Positions 37,394-45,929 of a DNA stretch of 64,000 bases are shown here, in pieces (position 1 is the first letter of the stretch; each line of letters begins with the position of its first letter). Origin of the DNA: Acidicapsa ligni (GTDB taxonomy: Bacteria; Acidobacteriota; Terriglobia; Terriglobales; Acidobacteriaceae); assembly GCF_025685655.1 (NCBI RefSeq), contig NZ_JAGSYG010000002.1:372001-436000 (forward strand). The letters run 5' to 3'. The position numbers were made by a program, and so were the translations under genes. The notes under the pieces are model-generated. The model saw only the letters and a program-made list of their open reading frames with translations. It was not told the origin of the DNA and searched no databases.

Positions 37394-38478
37394 GGCTGCT
37401 GCTGAGGCTCCTGTTTGGGGATTTGCTCCTGATACTGTGGCCAGTTCTTGAGCAGCTCTGTGACGACGGTGTGGCCCACCGTGTACGCGCTTTCGATCGA
37501 GGGCAGATAGGCGCCGAATTTACTCGTGCGCTGTGCGGCCAGGCTGGTGGCTGCGTCCATGCCACGGGGCTGCTGGTCGTAGTTGCTGACGGTGCGCAGG
37601 ATCAGGACGCGCTGCCAATCGACACGTTTTGCATTGGCAAGTAGCCGAAGCGATTGCAGTGTGCCGGTGTCTTCCATGGCGGTGGTGACAAACTTTCCTT
37701 GCCCCCCGGTGAAATAACTCATCCAGCGGGTGGCCCATGCATCCATGAGCTTACCGTGCCAGTAGGTGGAGGAGGATACTTCATCGCCTAGCAGAACCTG
37801 CGGCGGATTGTTTGCTGCCGCTCCGTCGAAGTGTGAGCGCACCTCTGCCAGATGAGCGGAATCTGCAAGCGCGACGTTTTTCGTGAGGCCATAGGCCCAG
37901 AGCATGAGCGATCGATTGGTCTGATAGAACTGGCCCGGTAATGCTGCTGCCGGCTCTTCAAAAGGCTTTGTCTTGCGCAGGGGAACCATGCCGGTAGACC
38001 ACGCTGTTGCGTTTTGAGGAATCTCCCGCGCGTCGATTTCGTAGCCCAGGTCACCATCGACGATCCAGTTGGCCCAGACGGCGGAACCGAGTGAAGCGTA
38101 TTCCGGATTGGCGCCTGCAATTCCGGCAACGATCCAGTAGGCATGCGTCAGATCGAAGCGGGGATCGAGGCCCAGGGCCATGATCGTTGCTGCGGCGTAG
38201 GCTGTGCCTTGGCCGGTGACGATGGCTAATTCACCGTCTGAATTCATACGCACATCATGGTAAGCGGAAGGAAGCGGATAGATCGTATCCAGGTGATCGC
38301 GCTCGACCCAATTCTGTAATTCACCGGGAATATCTCCGGTGTCTGCTCCAGCTTCAAACATGGCGACGGCAACGACCTTCACAGGAATGGGCGGTGGTGT
38401 CGAAGCAGTTTTAGTTTTAGCTCCGGCGTATGGGACCAGAGTAAGAAGTGCGATCAGGCAACAAGGAAAAATACGCAT
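37390..38478 (-). CDS. Purine nucleoside permease (NUP)-family protein
   Basis: 362 aa beginning with a signal peptide ([20 protein letters not shown]). The rest fits the NUP family ([54 protein letters not shown]), whose fold resembles nucleoside phosphorylases. A periplasmic nucleoside binding or nucleosidase role is more likely than transport because no membrane-spanning bundle is present. An upstream in-frame start at 38562 would overlap the neighbouring terminator hairpin and is rejected. Confidence 0.82.
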   Translation of the reverse strand: MRIFPCCLIALLTLVPYAGAKTKTASTPPPIPVKVVAVAMFEAGADTGDIPGELQNWVERDHLDTIYPLPSAYHDVRMNSDGELAIVTGQGTAYAAATIMALGLDPRFDLTHAYWIVAGIAGANPEYASLGSAVWANWIVDGDLGYEIDAREIPQNATAWSTGMVPLRKTKPFEEPAAALPGQFYQTNRSLMLWAYGLTKNVALADSAHLAEVRSHFDGAAANNPPQVLLGDEVSSSTYWHGKLMDAWATRWMSYFTGGQGKFVTTAMEDTGTLQSLRLLANAKRVDWQRVLILRTVSNYDQQPRGMDAATSLAAQRTSKFGAYLPSIESAYTVGHTVVTELLKNWPQYQEQIPKQEPQQQP

Positions 38479-38550
38479 GTGTAGCTGCGATGGTACGGCA
38501 GCCAAGGTCTCGGGCACAAACCAGGAAGGCCAAACAATGAAAGCATAAAC

Positions 38551-38584
38551 ACAGAGAGCCACCCCGCTTGGGGTGGCTCTCTGT
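38551..38584 (-). terminator. Perfect 15-bp terminator hairpin downstream of ctpA
   Basis: ACAGAGAGCCACCCC (38551-38565) pairs perfectly with GGGGTGGCTCTCTGT (38570-38584) across a 4-base loop. Read on the minus strand the stem is followed by the T-rich GTTTATGCTTTC, so it most likely ends the processing-protease transcript. Confidence 0.82.
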
Positions 38585-38609
38585 CTGTGCCTGTTGTTGC
38601 GTGGAAGGA

Positions 38610-40226
38610 TTAGTTAACGTTGAGCCGTGCTTCAGCCTTCTGCGCCAGTACCTTGTGGGCGGTGTCTTCGAGAGACTGCGCTTCAGGTATGTAGGTTACA
38701 GCCTTTTGGATCATTGGATCCCAGTCTGCTTGTGTGCGCAGGCCCTGCAATTGGCCAAACTGGATGGTGAAGATTTTCGCCTTGATATTGGCCTTGATCC
38801 AATCCATGGGACCGACGAAATCTTCGTTCGTCCACTCGACATTCTGGCTGGTGAGAAACTGCTTGAAATCAGCAATGACCGCATCGTCCACTTTGAAATC
38901 TGCGTTGACCGTGTGAGTCGCAAGGTAATGGGGCGCGAAGTGGAAGAACGAGTCATGAAGTGGACTTAGCAGCGTGTCCATGAAGTGGTTGGACTTGGGC
39001 GGCTCGATCTTTTCGTCGGGAGTGATGCCGCCGCCGCCGTACACCGTGCGTCCGCCGTCGGTCATCTTGACTTCTTTGTTGGTGTTGTCGGCGGGCAAAG
39101 CGTTGGCGCGGTTGTAGTAGTAGTTGTAGAGCGAAACGCCCTTGTAATCGCGCTGGATCAGGCGGCCGGAGGGCGTGTAGTAGTGGTATGTCGTCAGCGC
39201 CAGGCCTGTGTTTTCTGACAGGTTGTAGACGGTTTGAACGAGTCCCTTGCCGAAGGTGGTTTCGCCGACGATCAGGGCGCGATCATGATCTTGCAATGCG
39301 CCGGACACGATCTCCGCAGCCGAAGCTGTATTCCGGTTCACGAGAACCACGATTGGAAATGTGTGACCGCTATTCCCGTGCGTCGCGGTGTACACCTGGT
39401 CGGGATAGGCGCGGCCGCGCTGGGAGACGATGGTCTGTCCCTTGGACAGCAGGTGGTCGCAAATCTCAACCGCCTGGCTCAACATGCCACCCGGATTACC
39501 GCGCATGTCGAAGACCAGACCCTTCAGATTCGGGAATCCGTCAACGGCTTCTTCCACTTCGCGAGCGGTGGTTTCCTGGAAGTTGGTGAGGTGCAGGTAG
39601 CCGATGCCGGGGCGTATCTCGTATTTGAGATCGACAGACGGGTGGGGAATTTCATCGCGGATCAGGTCAAAGCTGAGCGGCTTGCTCTGGCCCTCGCGGA
39701 TGGTGGTGATGCTGACCTTGGTGCCTTTAGGCCCTTTCAGGGTCTTGGCAACAAAGTCCGATGTCATGCCCTCGGTCGATTTTCCATCGATGGTGGCGAT
39801 AATGTCGCCAGGATGGACGCCCGCCCGGAAAGATGGGGTGCCTTCGTAGGGAGTGACGACGTAAATCTTTGTCAACTGCTGCTGGATGACCATGCCCACG
39901 CCGTAATAGCGGCCGCGCTGATCTTCGCGCATCTTGGCGAAGTCCTTTGGATCGTGGAAGCTGGAGTGAGGGTCGAGAGTCCGAAGCATGCCCGGAATTG
40001 CACCGTCATAAATTACGGTATCCGCCTTGTCCCCGGTGATTGGTTCGGCGTAGTTCTGTTCCACCAGCGCATATACGTTCGTGAAAGCCTTCAGGCTGTC
40101 GCGAAGCTGCGACTCGTCCGCAGCGGACTGGGCGCCGACTTTGCGTTGGAGCAGGGTGCCTGCCATTGCGCAAACGCTGAAAAAAACTACAAGTGAAAAA
40201 AATGCCCGTCGGGCGCGGGGAGACAT
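38610..40226 (-). CDS. ctpA: S41-family C-terminal processing protease
   Basis: 538 aa from ATG 40226, preceded by GGAGG; a longer reading would add 80 unconserved residues. A signal anchor (RAFFSLVVFFSVCAMAG) is followed by a PDZ domain (YYGVGMVIQQQ; AGVHPGDIIATIDGKSTEG) and the S41 catalytic domain with the Ser in NTASAAEIVSGAL and the Lys in TFGKGLVQTV. It degrades or trims periplasmic proteins by their C-termini. Divergent from the parvulin chaperone gene, also a periplasmic quality-control protein. Confidence 0.93.
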   Translation of the reverse strand: MSPRARRAFFSLVVFFSVCAMAGTLLQRKVGAQSAADESQLRDSLKAFTNVYALVEQNYAEPITGDKADTVIYDGAIPGMLRTLDPHSSFHDPKDFAKMREDQRGRYYGVGMVIQQQLTKIYVVTPYEGTPSFRAGVHPGDIIATIDGKSTEGMTSDFVAKTLKGPKGTKVSITTIREGQSKPLSFDLIRDEIPHPSVDLKYEIRPGIGYLHLTNFQETTAREVEEAVDGFPNLKGLVFDMRGNPGGMLSQAVEICDHLLSKGQTIVSQRGRAYPDQVYTATHGNSGHTFPIVVLVNRNTASAAEIVSGALQDHDRALIVGETTFGKGLVQTVYNLSENTGLALTTYHYYTPSGRLIQRDYKGVSLYNYYYNRANALPADNTNKEVKMTDGGRTVYGGGGITPDEKIEPPKSNHFMDTLLSPLHDSFFHFAPHYLATHTVNADFKVDDAVIADFKQFLTSQNVEWTNEDFVGPMDWIKANIKAKIFTIQFGQLQGLRTQADWDPMIQKAVTYIPEAQSLEDTAHKVLAQKAEARLNVN

Positions 40227-40455
40227 TATGCGGGGATCCTCCAGATGCTTTTCGCGAAGGTCTTTGTCGAGCGGATGAACAGTATTTGAACGGCGCCGGC
40301 AAAGAGGCTCGGACAGAGCTGTCTTGACGCAAAGTATAACATCGTGTGGATTGGACGGGCCCGCTGCGCCGGGGGTAGCGGCTCGACTCGATTTCCAATC
40401 GGTCTTGCTGCTTTCCGGGCGGTTACAATTACGTCTAAGGATCAGGCCAGTTTTT

Positions 40456-42327
40456 ATGCCGCCCATCCTTTTGCCTACTATGACCTTGCGACCTTATCGA
40501 ATCTCTGCGCTGCTCGTGCTCGGCACTGCGCTCCTCGCTGTTGGCGCCGTTGCGCAGAACCATCCTTCCACCACCAATCCGGCACCGGCCAGCCCTTACG
40601 GGGGCGTCACGGTTGAAGATATTGTGGCCCGGGTAAACGACCAGATCATCACCCGGTCGGATTACGACCGCGCCATGAAAGAGATTGACCAGGATGGCCG
40701 CCAGCGTGGTCTCTCCATGCAGCAAATCTCGGATCAGCATAAGGATTTGCTGCGAAACCTGATCGACCAGCAGCTCTGGCTCTCCAAGGGCAAGGAGCTG
40801 GGCGTGACCGGCGAAACCGACCTTGTGAAACAGCTCGACGAGATCCGCAAGAAGTACAACCTGGAGACCATGGAAGACCTGGAAAAGGCTGCCAAGGAAC
40901 AGGGCGTGTCCTTTGAGGATTTCAAGGCGAACATCCGCAATCAGATCATCACCCAGCAGGTCATGCGCGATCAGGTGGGCCGCAAGGTGTCAGTCACCCC
41001 GGGCGAAGTACAGCGCTACTTCGAAGCGCACAAGCAGGATTACACCCAGCCGGAGAGCGTGCATCTGAGCGAGATTCTTATCTCGACGGGTAAGCCTGCT
41101 CCTTCTGCCACCGATCCGGGCGGCGTGCAGCCGGAGGATCCGCAGAAACTGGCGACAGCCAAGGCTAAGGCCGACGATGTTGAGGCCAAGCTGAAGGATG
41201 GCGGCAACTTTGATCAACTGGCCCGTTCCAATAGCGATGGACCAACCGCAGCCCAGGGTGGAGATCTTGGCAAGTTTGGCCGTAACAGCCTGGCGAAAGT
41301 ATTGGAAGACAAGACCTTCGCTCTTCAGGCAGGCCAGTACACTGAGCCAATTCGCACCAAGCAGGGCTACGTAATTCTCAAGGTCGACGAGCATGTGACG
41401 GGCGGCGTTCCGCAGTTCAAGGACGTCGAACAGCAGGTTGAGGAGAACTTCTACCAGAGCCGTATGGAGCCGGCAATTCGCGCTTACCTGACGACCATGC
41501 GTGAAGAGGCTTATATCGACATCAAGCCGGGCTACGTCGATACGGCAGCCAGCCCGCGCGAGACCAAGCCCATCTACAGCGCCTACACCCCTCCTTCGAT
41601 CAAGAAGAAGAAGAAGGTGCAGCGCACACGTTTCCGCGAAACGGAGCATGGTTTCCGCAAGAAGGGTACTGCAACGGCTACTGCTCTCCCGGCGACTGCC
41701 GATACGAGTGCAAATGCGGCCAAGGGCAAGAAAGTCAATGCTTCCGCAAATGCTTCGATGAAGCCAGGCAAGAAGGAAAAGATTCGCTATGGCCAGGCGC
41801 CACGCGAAACCCTGCCCAATGCCGCTGCGACCAAGACCGAGGATGCAGGCGCGCTGCCTAAAACAGATGAGAGTGCTGCAGCGCAGGATGTGGATAATCC
41901 CTTGGATAAGCCCGTCGCGCCAGTAAAGAAGACTCGTTACAGCGCTCGCATGAAGCTGGCCAAGGAGCCGAAGGCCAAGGGGCCGCAACTCGACTCATTT
42001 ACACCAGCTCCGCCGGATGCAGGTGAAGTGGCCGATCGCCAGATGCAGACGGCACCGCTGGGTCTCTCCGGGGACACTTCAAAGAAGCACAAGAAAAAGA
42101 AACCAGTTGCTGAGACCAACGGCAAGAAGACTCGCATGCAGGATCAGCCGAAGAAGCCCTCGGATACGAAGCCTCTGGAGATGACCCCAGCGCCTACTGT
42201 TCCTGGTGCTCCTGCTCCCAAGCCAGCAACGCCGCCAACGCCTCCGGTGAACCAGAACCCGTCAGTCGATCAGACGGCTCCGGATCAGACTCCGGCGCCC
42301 ACTACCGAGCCGGTTCCGCAGCAATAA
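40456..42327 (+). CDS. SurA/PpiC-type periplasmic parvulin with a long basic tail
   Basis: About 623 aa from ATG 40456 (an ATG at 40480 is equally possible). A signal peptide (ISALLVLGTALLAVGAVAQ) is followed by a SurA-like N-terminal chaperone domain (IVARVNDQIITRSDYDRAM) and one parvulin domain (VHLSEILIST ... GGDLGKFGRNSLAKVLED). From about residue 370 the protein has an unusual tail of about 250 residues rich in Lys, Pro and Ala with repeated KKTR/KKKK motifs. SurA proteins normally end near 430 aa. The role is folding and delivery of outer-membrane proteins. Confidence 0.88.
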   Translation: MPPILLPTMTLRPYRISALLVLGTALLAVGAVAQNHPSTTNPAPASPYGGVTVEDIVARVNDQIITRSDYDRAMKEIDQDGRQRGLSMQQISDQHKDLLRNLIDQQLWLSKGKELGVTGETDLVKQLDEIRKKYNLETMEDLEKAAKEQGVSFEDFKANIRNQIITQQVMRDQVGRKVSVTPGEVQRYFEAHKQDYTQPESVHLSEILISTGKPAPSATDPGGVQPEDPQKLATAKAKADDVEAKLKDGGNFDQLARSNSDGPTAAQGGDLGKFGRNSLAKVLEDKTFALQAGQYTEPIRTKQGYVILKVDEHVTGGVPQFKDVEQQVEENFYQSRMEPAIRAYLTTMREEAYIDIKPGYVDTAASPRETKPIYSAYTPPSIKKKKKVQRTRFRETEHGFRKKGTATATALPATADTSANAAKGKKVNASANASMKPGKKEKIRYGQAPRETLPNAAATKTEDAGALPKTDESAAAQDVDNPLDKPVAPVKKTRYSARMKLAKEPKAKGPQLDSFTPAPPDAGEVADRQMQTAPLGLSGDTSKKHKKKKPVAETNGKKTRMQDQPKKPSDTKPLEMTPAPTVPGAPAPKPATPPTPPVNQNPSVDQTAPDQTPAPTTEPVPQQ

Positions 42328-42348
42328 CTGACGGGTTTCAGTGATCTG

Positions 42349-42391
42349 CACCTATGGCGCTGTAGCAATTTCTGCTACAGCGCCATAGGTG
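42349..42391. repeat. Perfect 19-bp inverted repeat between surA-like and yhaM-like genes
   Basis: CACCTATGGCGCTGTAGCA (42349-42367) is perfectly repeated in inverse at 42373-42391 around a 5-base loop. No T-run follows on either strand, so it is either a non-canonical terminator for the parvulin gene or a processing or regulatory hairpin in the leader of the next gene, whose start is 35 bases away. Confidence 0.75.
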
Positions 42392-42425
42392 TATAGGGTG
42401 CAAATGCTGTAAGCTGGGCGGCAGC

Positions 42426-43511
42426 ATGAAAGAAATCTACATCGCCGATCTAGTCCGCCTGGACGAAAACAAACCCTTCGATAGCACCTACCTGGTGCTC
42501 AGCAAACAGCAGCGCACAACCAAGACTGCCAAGCCGTATTTAATACTTTCGCTGGGGGACAACTCCGGGCAGATCGAGTCGCGCATCTGGGATCCGCTAG
42601 ACCCGCGTATCGCGCAGGATTTCAACAAGGGCGACGTGGTCAAGGTGCGTGGATGCGTCTCGCGTTTTGAGGGCGTGTTGCAGTTGAAAGTCGATCAACT
42701 GCGTAAGGTGGGCGCATCCGAATTTGACCGCATGGACCTGCTGCCCTCTACGACCTATGACATCGACGGGCTGTGGGCGCAATTGGAGCAGGCGGTGGCC
42801 GGCTTCACCAATCCATATCTGCAACTGCTGGTGAACACGATGCTGGCGGAGCCCCAGTTGCGTGCGGCATTCCGCGAGGCTCCGGCGGCCAAGCAATTGC
42901 ATCACGCCTTTCTCGGCGGCTTGCTGGAGCATGTGGTGAGCCTGGTCGGGCTGGCAGAGCGGGTGGTGCCGCATTATCCAATTCTGATGAAAGACCTGGT
43001 GTTGACCGGCGTAATCCTGCATGACATTGGCAAGATTCGCGAACTGGCCTGGGAGACAGGCTTTGAGTACACGTTGGAGGGTACTTTGCTGGGGCATATC
43101 CAGATAGGAGCTTCGATGATTGAAAAAGTCATCGACAGTATTCCCGGCTTTCCGCAGCGTCTCAAGATATTGGTTCTGCATGTGATCCTGAGCCATCACG
43201 GCAAATTGGAGTTTGGTTCACCCAAGCTGCCAATGATTCCCGAGGCGTTGATGCTTAATTTTCTCGATGACATGGACGCCAAGATGCAGACGCTTGTGTC
43301 TGAGTTCCAGAAGGCTGCCCGGCAGGGCAAAGGCCCCGGCGATATGACGGATCGCATCTGGGCGCTGGATCAGCGGACGATGCTGAATTCGCGAGCGTGG
43401 CTGGCCGAGGACAGAACTGTGGAAGCAGAGGTCCCCGCGGAGTCAATCGACACGGCGACGACCGAAGCGGAGCAGGAATATCAGCCGCAATCCTTATTGT
43501 TTCCGAGCTGA
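42426..43511 (+). CDS. YhaM-like 3'-5' exoribonuclease (OB-fold + HD)
   Basis: 361 aa with an N-terminal OB-fold (YLVLSKQQRTTKTAKPYLILSLGDNSGQIES) and a C-terminal HD domain whose metal ligands are in HHAFLGGLLEHVVSL, ILHDIGKIREL and LSHHGKLEFGSP. This is the arrangement of YhaM/CBF1-type RNases. The expected role is 3'-5' degradation of RNA or single-stranded DNA. The 118-bp element begins 34 bases after its stop. Confidence 0.88.
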   Translation: MKEIYIADLVRLDENKPFDSTYLVLSKQQRTTKTAKPYLILSLGDNSGQIESRIWDPLDPRIAQDFNKGDVVKVRGCVSRFEGVLQLKVDQLRKVGASEFDRMDLLPSTTYDIDGLWAQLEQAVAGFTNPYLQLLVNTMLAEPQLRAAFREAPAAKQLHHAFLGGLLEHVVSLVGLAERVVPHYPILMKDLVLTGVILHDIGKIRELAWETGFEYTLEGTLLGHIQIGASMIEKVIDSIPGFPQRLKILVLHVILSHHGKLEFGSPKLPMIPEALMLNFLDDMDAKMQTLVSEFQKAARQGKGPGDMTDRIWALDQRTMLNSRAWLAEDRTVEAEVPAESIDTATTEAEQEYQPQSLLFPS

Positions 43512-43545
43512 GAAATCAACTGCTTTGCCGACATGCCCCTGTCCG

Positions 43546-43663
43546 CTAAGGTATCTCTCCTCTCGGAGTATTCCGCACGACGGCTGATTGCGTGGCTTTT
43601 CATCAGGAAAAGCCACACTTCACGAGTCCCGGCTAGAGCGTTGCAATAGGAGAAATGCTTTAG
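43546..43663. repeat. 118-bp inverted-repeat element, copy 2
   Basis: Second copy of the element at 9289-9406. The left end is CTAAGGTATCTCTCCTCT (43546-43563). The right end, at 43646-43663, is the exact inverse of the left end of copy 1. The central hairpin is GCGTGGCTTTTC (43590-43601) against GAAAAGCCACAC (43607-43618), with one changed pair. It lies between the yhaM-like gene and the EVE gene, 12 bases before the EVE start. Confidence 0.85.
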
Positions 43664-43675
43664 GATGTTTAAGCG

Positions 43676-44056
43676 ATGAGCTACTTTCTTTTCAAGACCG
43701 AGCCGGATGTTTATTCCTTCGATGATTTTTTGCGCGACAAAGAAACCATCTGGGACAACGTGAACAATGCGACCGCCGTAATGCACCTCCGGCAGATGTC
43801 CAAGGGCGCAAAGTGGATTTTTTATCATACGGGCGATGAACGCACCGCAGTTGGAACAGGGACCGTTCTGAGCGTGGACCCGACGGATCCCAAGGTTCCA
43901 ATCGTGAAAGTAAAGGTCGGCAAACGGCTCAAGACGCCCAAAACACTGGCTATGATCAAGGCCGAACCGATCTTTGCGAAGTCGCCGCTGGTAATCATCG
44001 GAAGGCTTTCCGTAGTCCCGCTCACCGAGGATCAGTGGTACTGGTTTGTAGACTGA
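43676..44056 (+). CDS. EVE-domain protein
   Basis: 126-aa single-domain EVE/PUA-like protein (MSYFLFKTEPDVYSFDDFLRD; AKWIFYHTGDERTAVGTGTV; EDQWYWFVD). The fold is thought to bind modified nucleic-acid bases, but the target of the bacterial proteins of this thymocyte-nuclear-protein-1-like class is unsettled. The length is slightly short of the usual 135-150. It begins just after the 118-bp element, which may have altered its leader. Confidence 0.88.
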   Translation: MSYFLFKTEPDVYSFDDFLRDKETIWDNVNNATAVMHLRQMSKGAKWIFYHTGDERTAVGTGTVLSVDPTDPKVPIVKVKVGKRLKTPKTLAMIKAEPIFAKSPLVIIGRLSVVPLTEDQWYWFVD

Positions 44057-44077
44057 GCCGATCGGTCTCTGGTCTCT

Positions 44078-44132
44078 GTCCAATCCCAGCTCAATCCCAG
44101 CTCAATCTCTGTCCAATCTCTGCTCAATCCCC
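44078..44132. repeat. Five 11-bp tandem repeats upstream of aroC
   Basis: Five consecutive 11-base units: GTCCAATCCCA, GCTCAATCCCA, GCTCAATCTCT, GTCCAATCTCT, GCTCAATCCCC. All share the core CAATC. They end 36 bases before the aroC start, and a TACAAT box at 44154-44159 lies between them and the ATG. Confidence 0.85.
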
Positions 44133-44168
44133 GCCGACCCCGGCGTTTTTCGTTACAATCAAGTAGTT

Positions 44169-45347
44169 ATGTTACGTTTTGAAACTGCCGGAGAGTCGCA
44201 CGGCGAGGCTTTGATTGCGCTCATTTCAGGGCTGCCTGCGGGCCTCCCGGTGGACTTTGACTTCATCAACCACGAGCTTTGGCGGCGTCAGCAGGGCTTT
44301 GGCCGCGGCGGCCGGATGAAGATCGAGACGGACAAAATTCACGTCCTTTCCGGTGTGCGCCACGGCAAAACCATCGGTTCGCCTATCGCCATCCAGATCG
44401 CCAATCATGATTGGAAGAACTGGGAAGAGAAGCTGCCGGTTGAGGCAGGCGACCTGACAAAGCACCAGGTTGTAGCCTCGCCACGTCCCGGGCATGCGGA
44501 CCTTCCGGGCGCGCTCAAGTACAACTTCAAAGACGCGCGCTATGTTCTGGAGCGGGCTTCGGCGCGTGAGTCCACTTCGCGCGTGGCTGCTGGCGGCTTT
44601 GCCAAGCTTTTGCTGCGCTATTTGGGAATAGAGGTGGCCAGCCACGTAATTCGCGTAGGCCGTGTCGAACTTCAGCGCCCTGCGACCTGGGACGAAATTG
44701 TCGCGGTCACCCGGAAGCCTGAAATTCTGCTGAGCTGCGTCGATCCAGAGACCGAAGAACGCATGAAGGAAGAAGTCGCGGAGACCTCGCGTACCGGCGA
44801 CACCATCGGCGGTATTTTCGAGGTTGTCGTGCATGGTTTGCCTCCAGGCGTGGGCACATACGCTAACTGGGATGAGCGCCTCGACGGCCTGCTTGCCTGG
44901 GCCGTGATGAGCCTGCAAGCGGTAAAGGCGGTCGAGATTGGCCGCGGAGTTACGGCGGCGGAGTCCTTTGGCTCACAGGTACATGATGCGATTCATTATG
45001 GGCCTGTGGACGCGGAGAAACAGACACGTTTCACCCGTCATCAAAACAATGCCGGTGGGATCGAGGGTGGTATTTCGAACGGAGAAGACGTGGTCGTTCG
45101 CGGCTATCTCAAGCCGATCTCGACGCTGCGCAGACCGCTTGAATCGGTACGTTTCGACACGCGTGAGGCAACCAGCGCCAGCTACGAACGAAGTGATATC
45201 TGCGTCGTTCCAGCGGCGGGCGTGGCTGCGGAGGCGATGGTCGCTTACATCGTTGCTCAACAGGTGTTGGAGAAGTTCGGCGGCGATTCTGCCGAGGAGT
45301 TGAAACGCAATTACGATGGCTATCTGGACCAGATTCGTCATTTCTAG
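44169..45347 (+). CDS. aroC: Chorismate synthase
   Basis: Last step of the shikimate pathway, EPSP to chorismate, with reduced FMN. The 392 aa contain the family signatures GESHGEALIALISGLPAG, GRGGRMKIETDKIHVLSGVRHGKTIGSPIA, RPGHADLPGALKYNF and ARESTSRVAAG, and the length is usual for the longer bacterial form. The ATG is only about 10 bases after a TACAAT box, so the message may be nearly leaderless. aroB lies about 7 kb away on the other strand. Confidence 0.97.
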   Translation: MLRFETAGESHGEALIALISGLPAGLPVDFDFINHELWRRQQGFGRGGRMKIETDKIHVLSGVRHGKTIGSPIAIQIANHDWKNWEEKLPVEAGDLTKHQVVASPRPGHADLPGALKYNFKDARYVLERASARESTSRVAAGGFAKLLLRYLGIEVASHVIRVGRVELQRPATWDEIVAVTRKPEILLSCVDPETEERMKEEVAETSRTGDTIGGIFEVVVHGLPPGVGTYANWDERLDGLLAWAVMSLQAVKAVEIGRGVTAAESFGSQVHDAIHYGPVDAEKQTRFTRHQNNAGGIEGGISNGEDVVVRGYLKPISTLRRPLESVRFDTREATSASYERSDICVVPAAGVAAEAMVAYIVAQQVLEKFGGDSAEELKRNYDGYLDQIRHF

Positions 45348-45416
45348 TATTCGTCATTTCCAGTGCGGATACGCCGGTTCTGATATCGATTGAGTTAGGA
45401 AATTTCAGGCGACCCA

Positions 45417-45926
45417 ATGATTTTGCCAATTGTGAAATATCCGGAGCCAGTGCTACAGCAACCTGGCGAGCCGGTTACAGAGTTTGACGACGAACTGCGG
45501 AAATTTGTAGCCGACATGTTCGAGACAATGTACGCGGCGCAGGGCATCGGCTTGGCTGCGCCGCAGGTTGGCGTGTCCAAGCGTATTACGGTCATCGACC
45601 TGAGCAATGCCAAGGATCCCGAGAAGAAGATGGTCCTTGTCAATCCGGAGATTATCCAGCGCAGTGGCAGACTCTATGAAGAAGAAGGCTGCTTGAGCTT
45701 CCCCGAGATTCGCGAGAAAGTTGTGCGAGCGGCCAAGGTGCGCATCCGGGCTCAGGATGAGTTTGGGGAGTGGTTTGAGGCCGAGGGTGAGGAGTTGCTC
45801 TCGCGTTGTATGCAGCACGAGATCGACCACCTGGATGGCACGCTGTTTATCTTCCGAATCAGCAGTTTGAAACGCGACCTGGCGTTGCGCAAGATCCGCA
45901 AGATGCAGCGGGCCGGGGAATGGTAG
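45417..45926 (+). CDS. def: Peptide deformylase
   Basis: 169-aa metalloenzyme that removes the formyl group from new proteins. All three motifs are present: GIGLAAPQVG, EGCLSFP with the metal Cys, and QHEIDHLDG with the two metal His residues and the catalytic Glu. It starts 69 bases after aroC and is followed after 3 bases by fmt, the enzyme that adds the formyl group. Confidence 0.97.
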   Translation: MILPIVKYPEPVLQQPGEPVTEFDDELRKFVADMFETMYAAQGIGLAAPQVGVSKRITVIDLSNAKDPEKKMVLVNPEIIQRSGRLYEEEGCLSFPEIREKVVRAAKVRIRAQDEFGEWFEAEGEELLSRCMQHEIDHLDGTLFIFRISSLKRDLALRKIRKMQRAGEW

Positions 45927-45929
45927 CCC

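Noticed and set aside
39234..40196. 320-codon frame antisense to the S41 protease
   Set aside because: The protease gene has full catalytic motifs in the other strand; this frame lacks any known domain.
40990..41988. 332-codon frame antisense to the parvulin gene
   Set aside because: Shadow of the parvulin domain and its repetitive tail.
44078..44132. CRISPR-like array
   Set aside because: The units are 11 bases and directly adjacent, with no spacers and no cas genes in the window.
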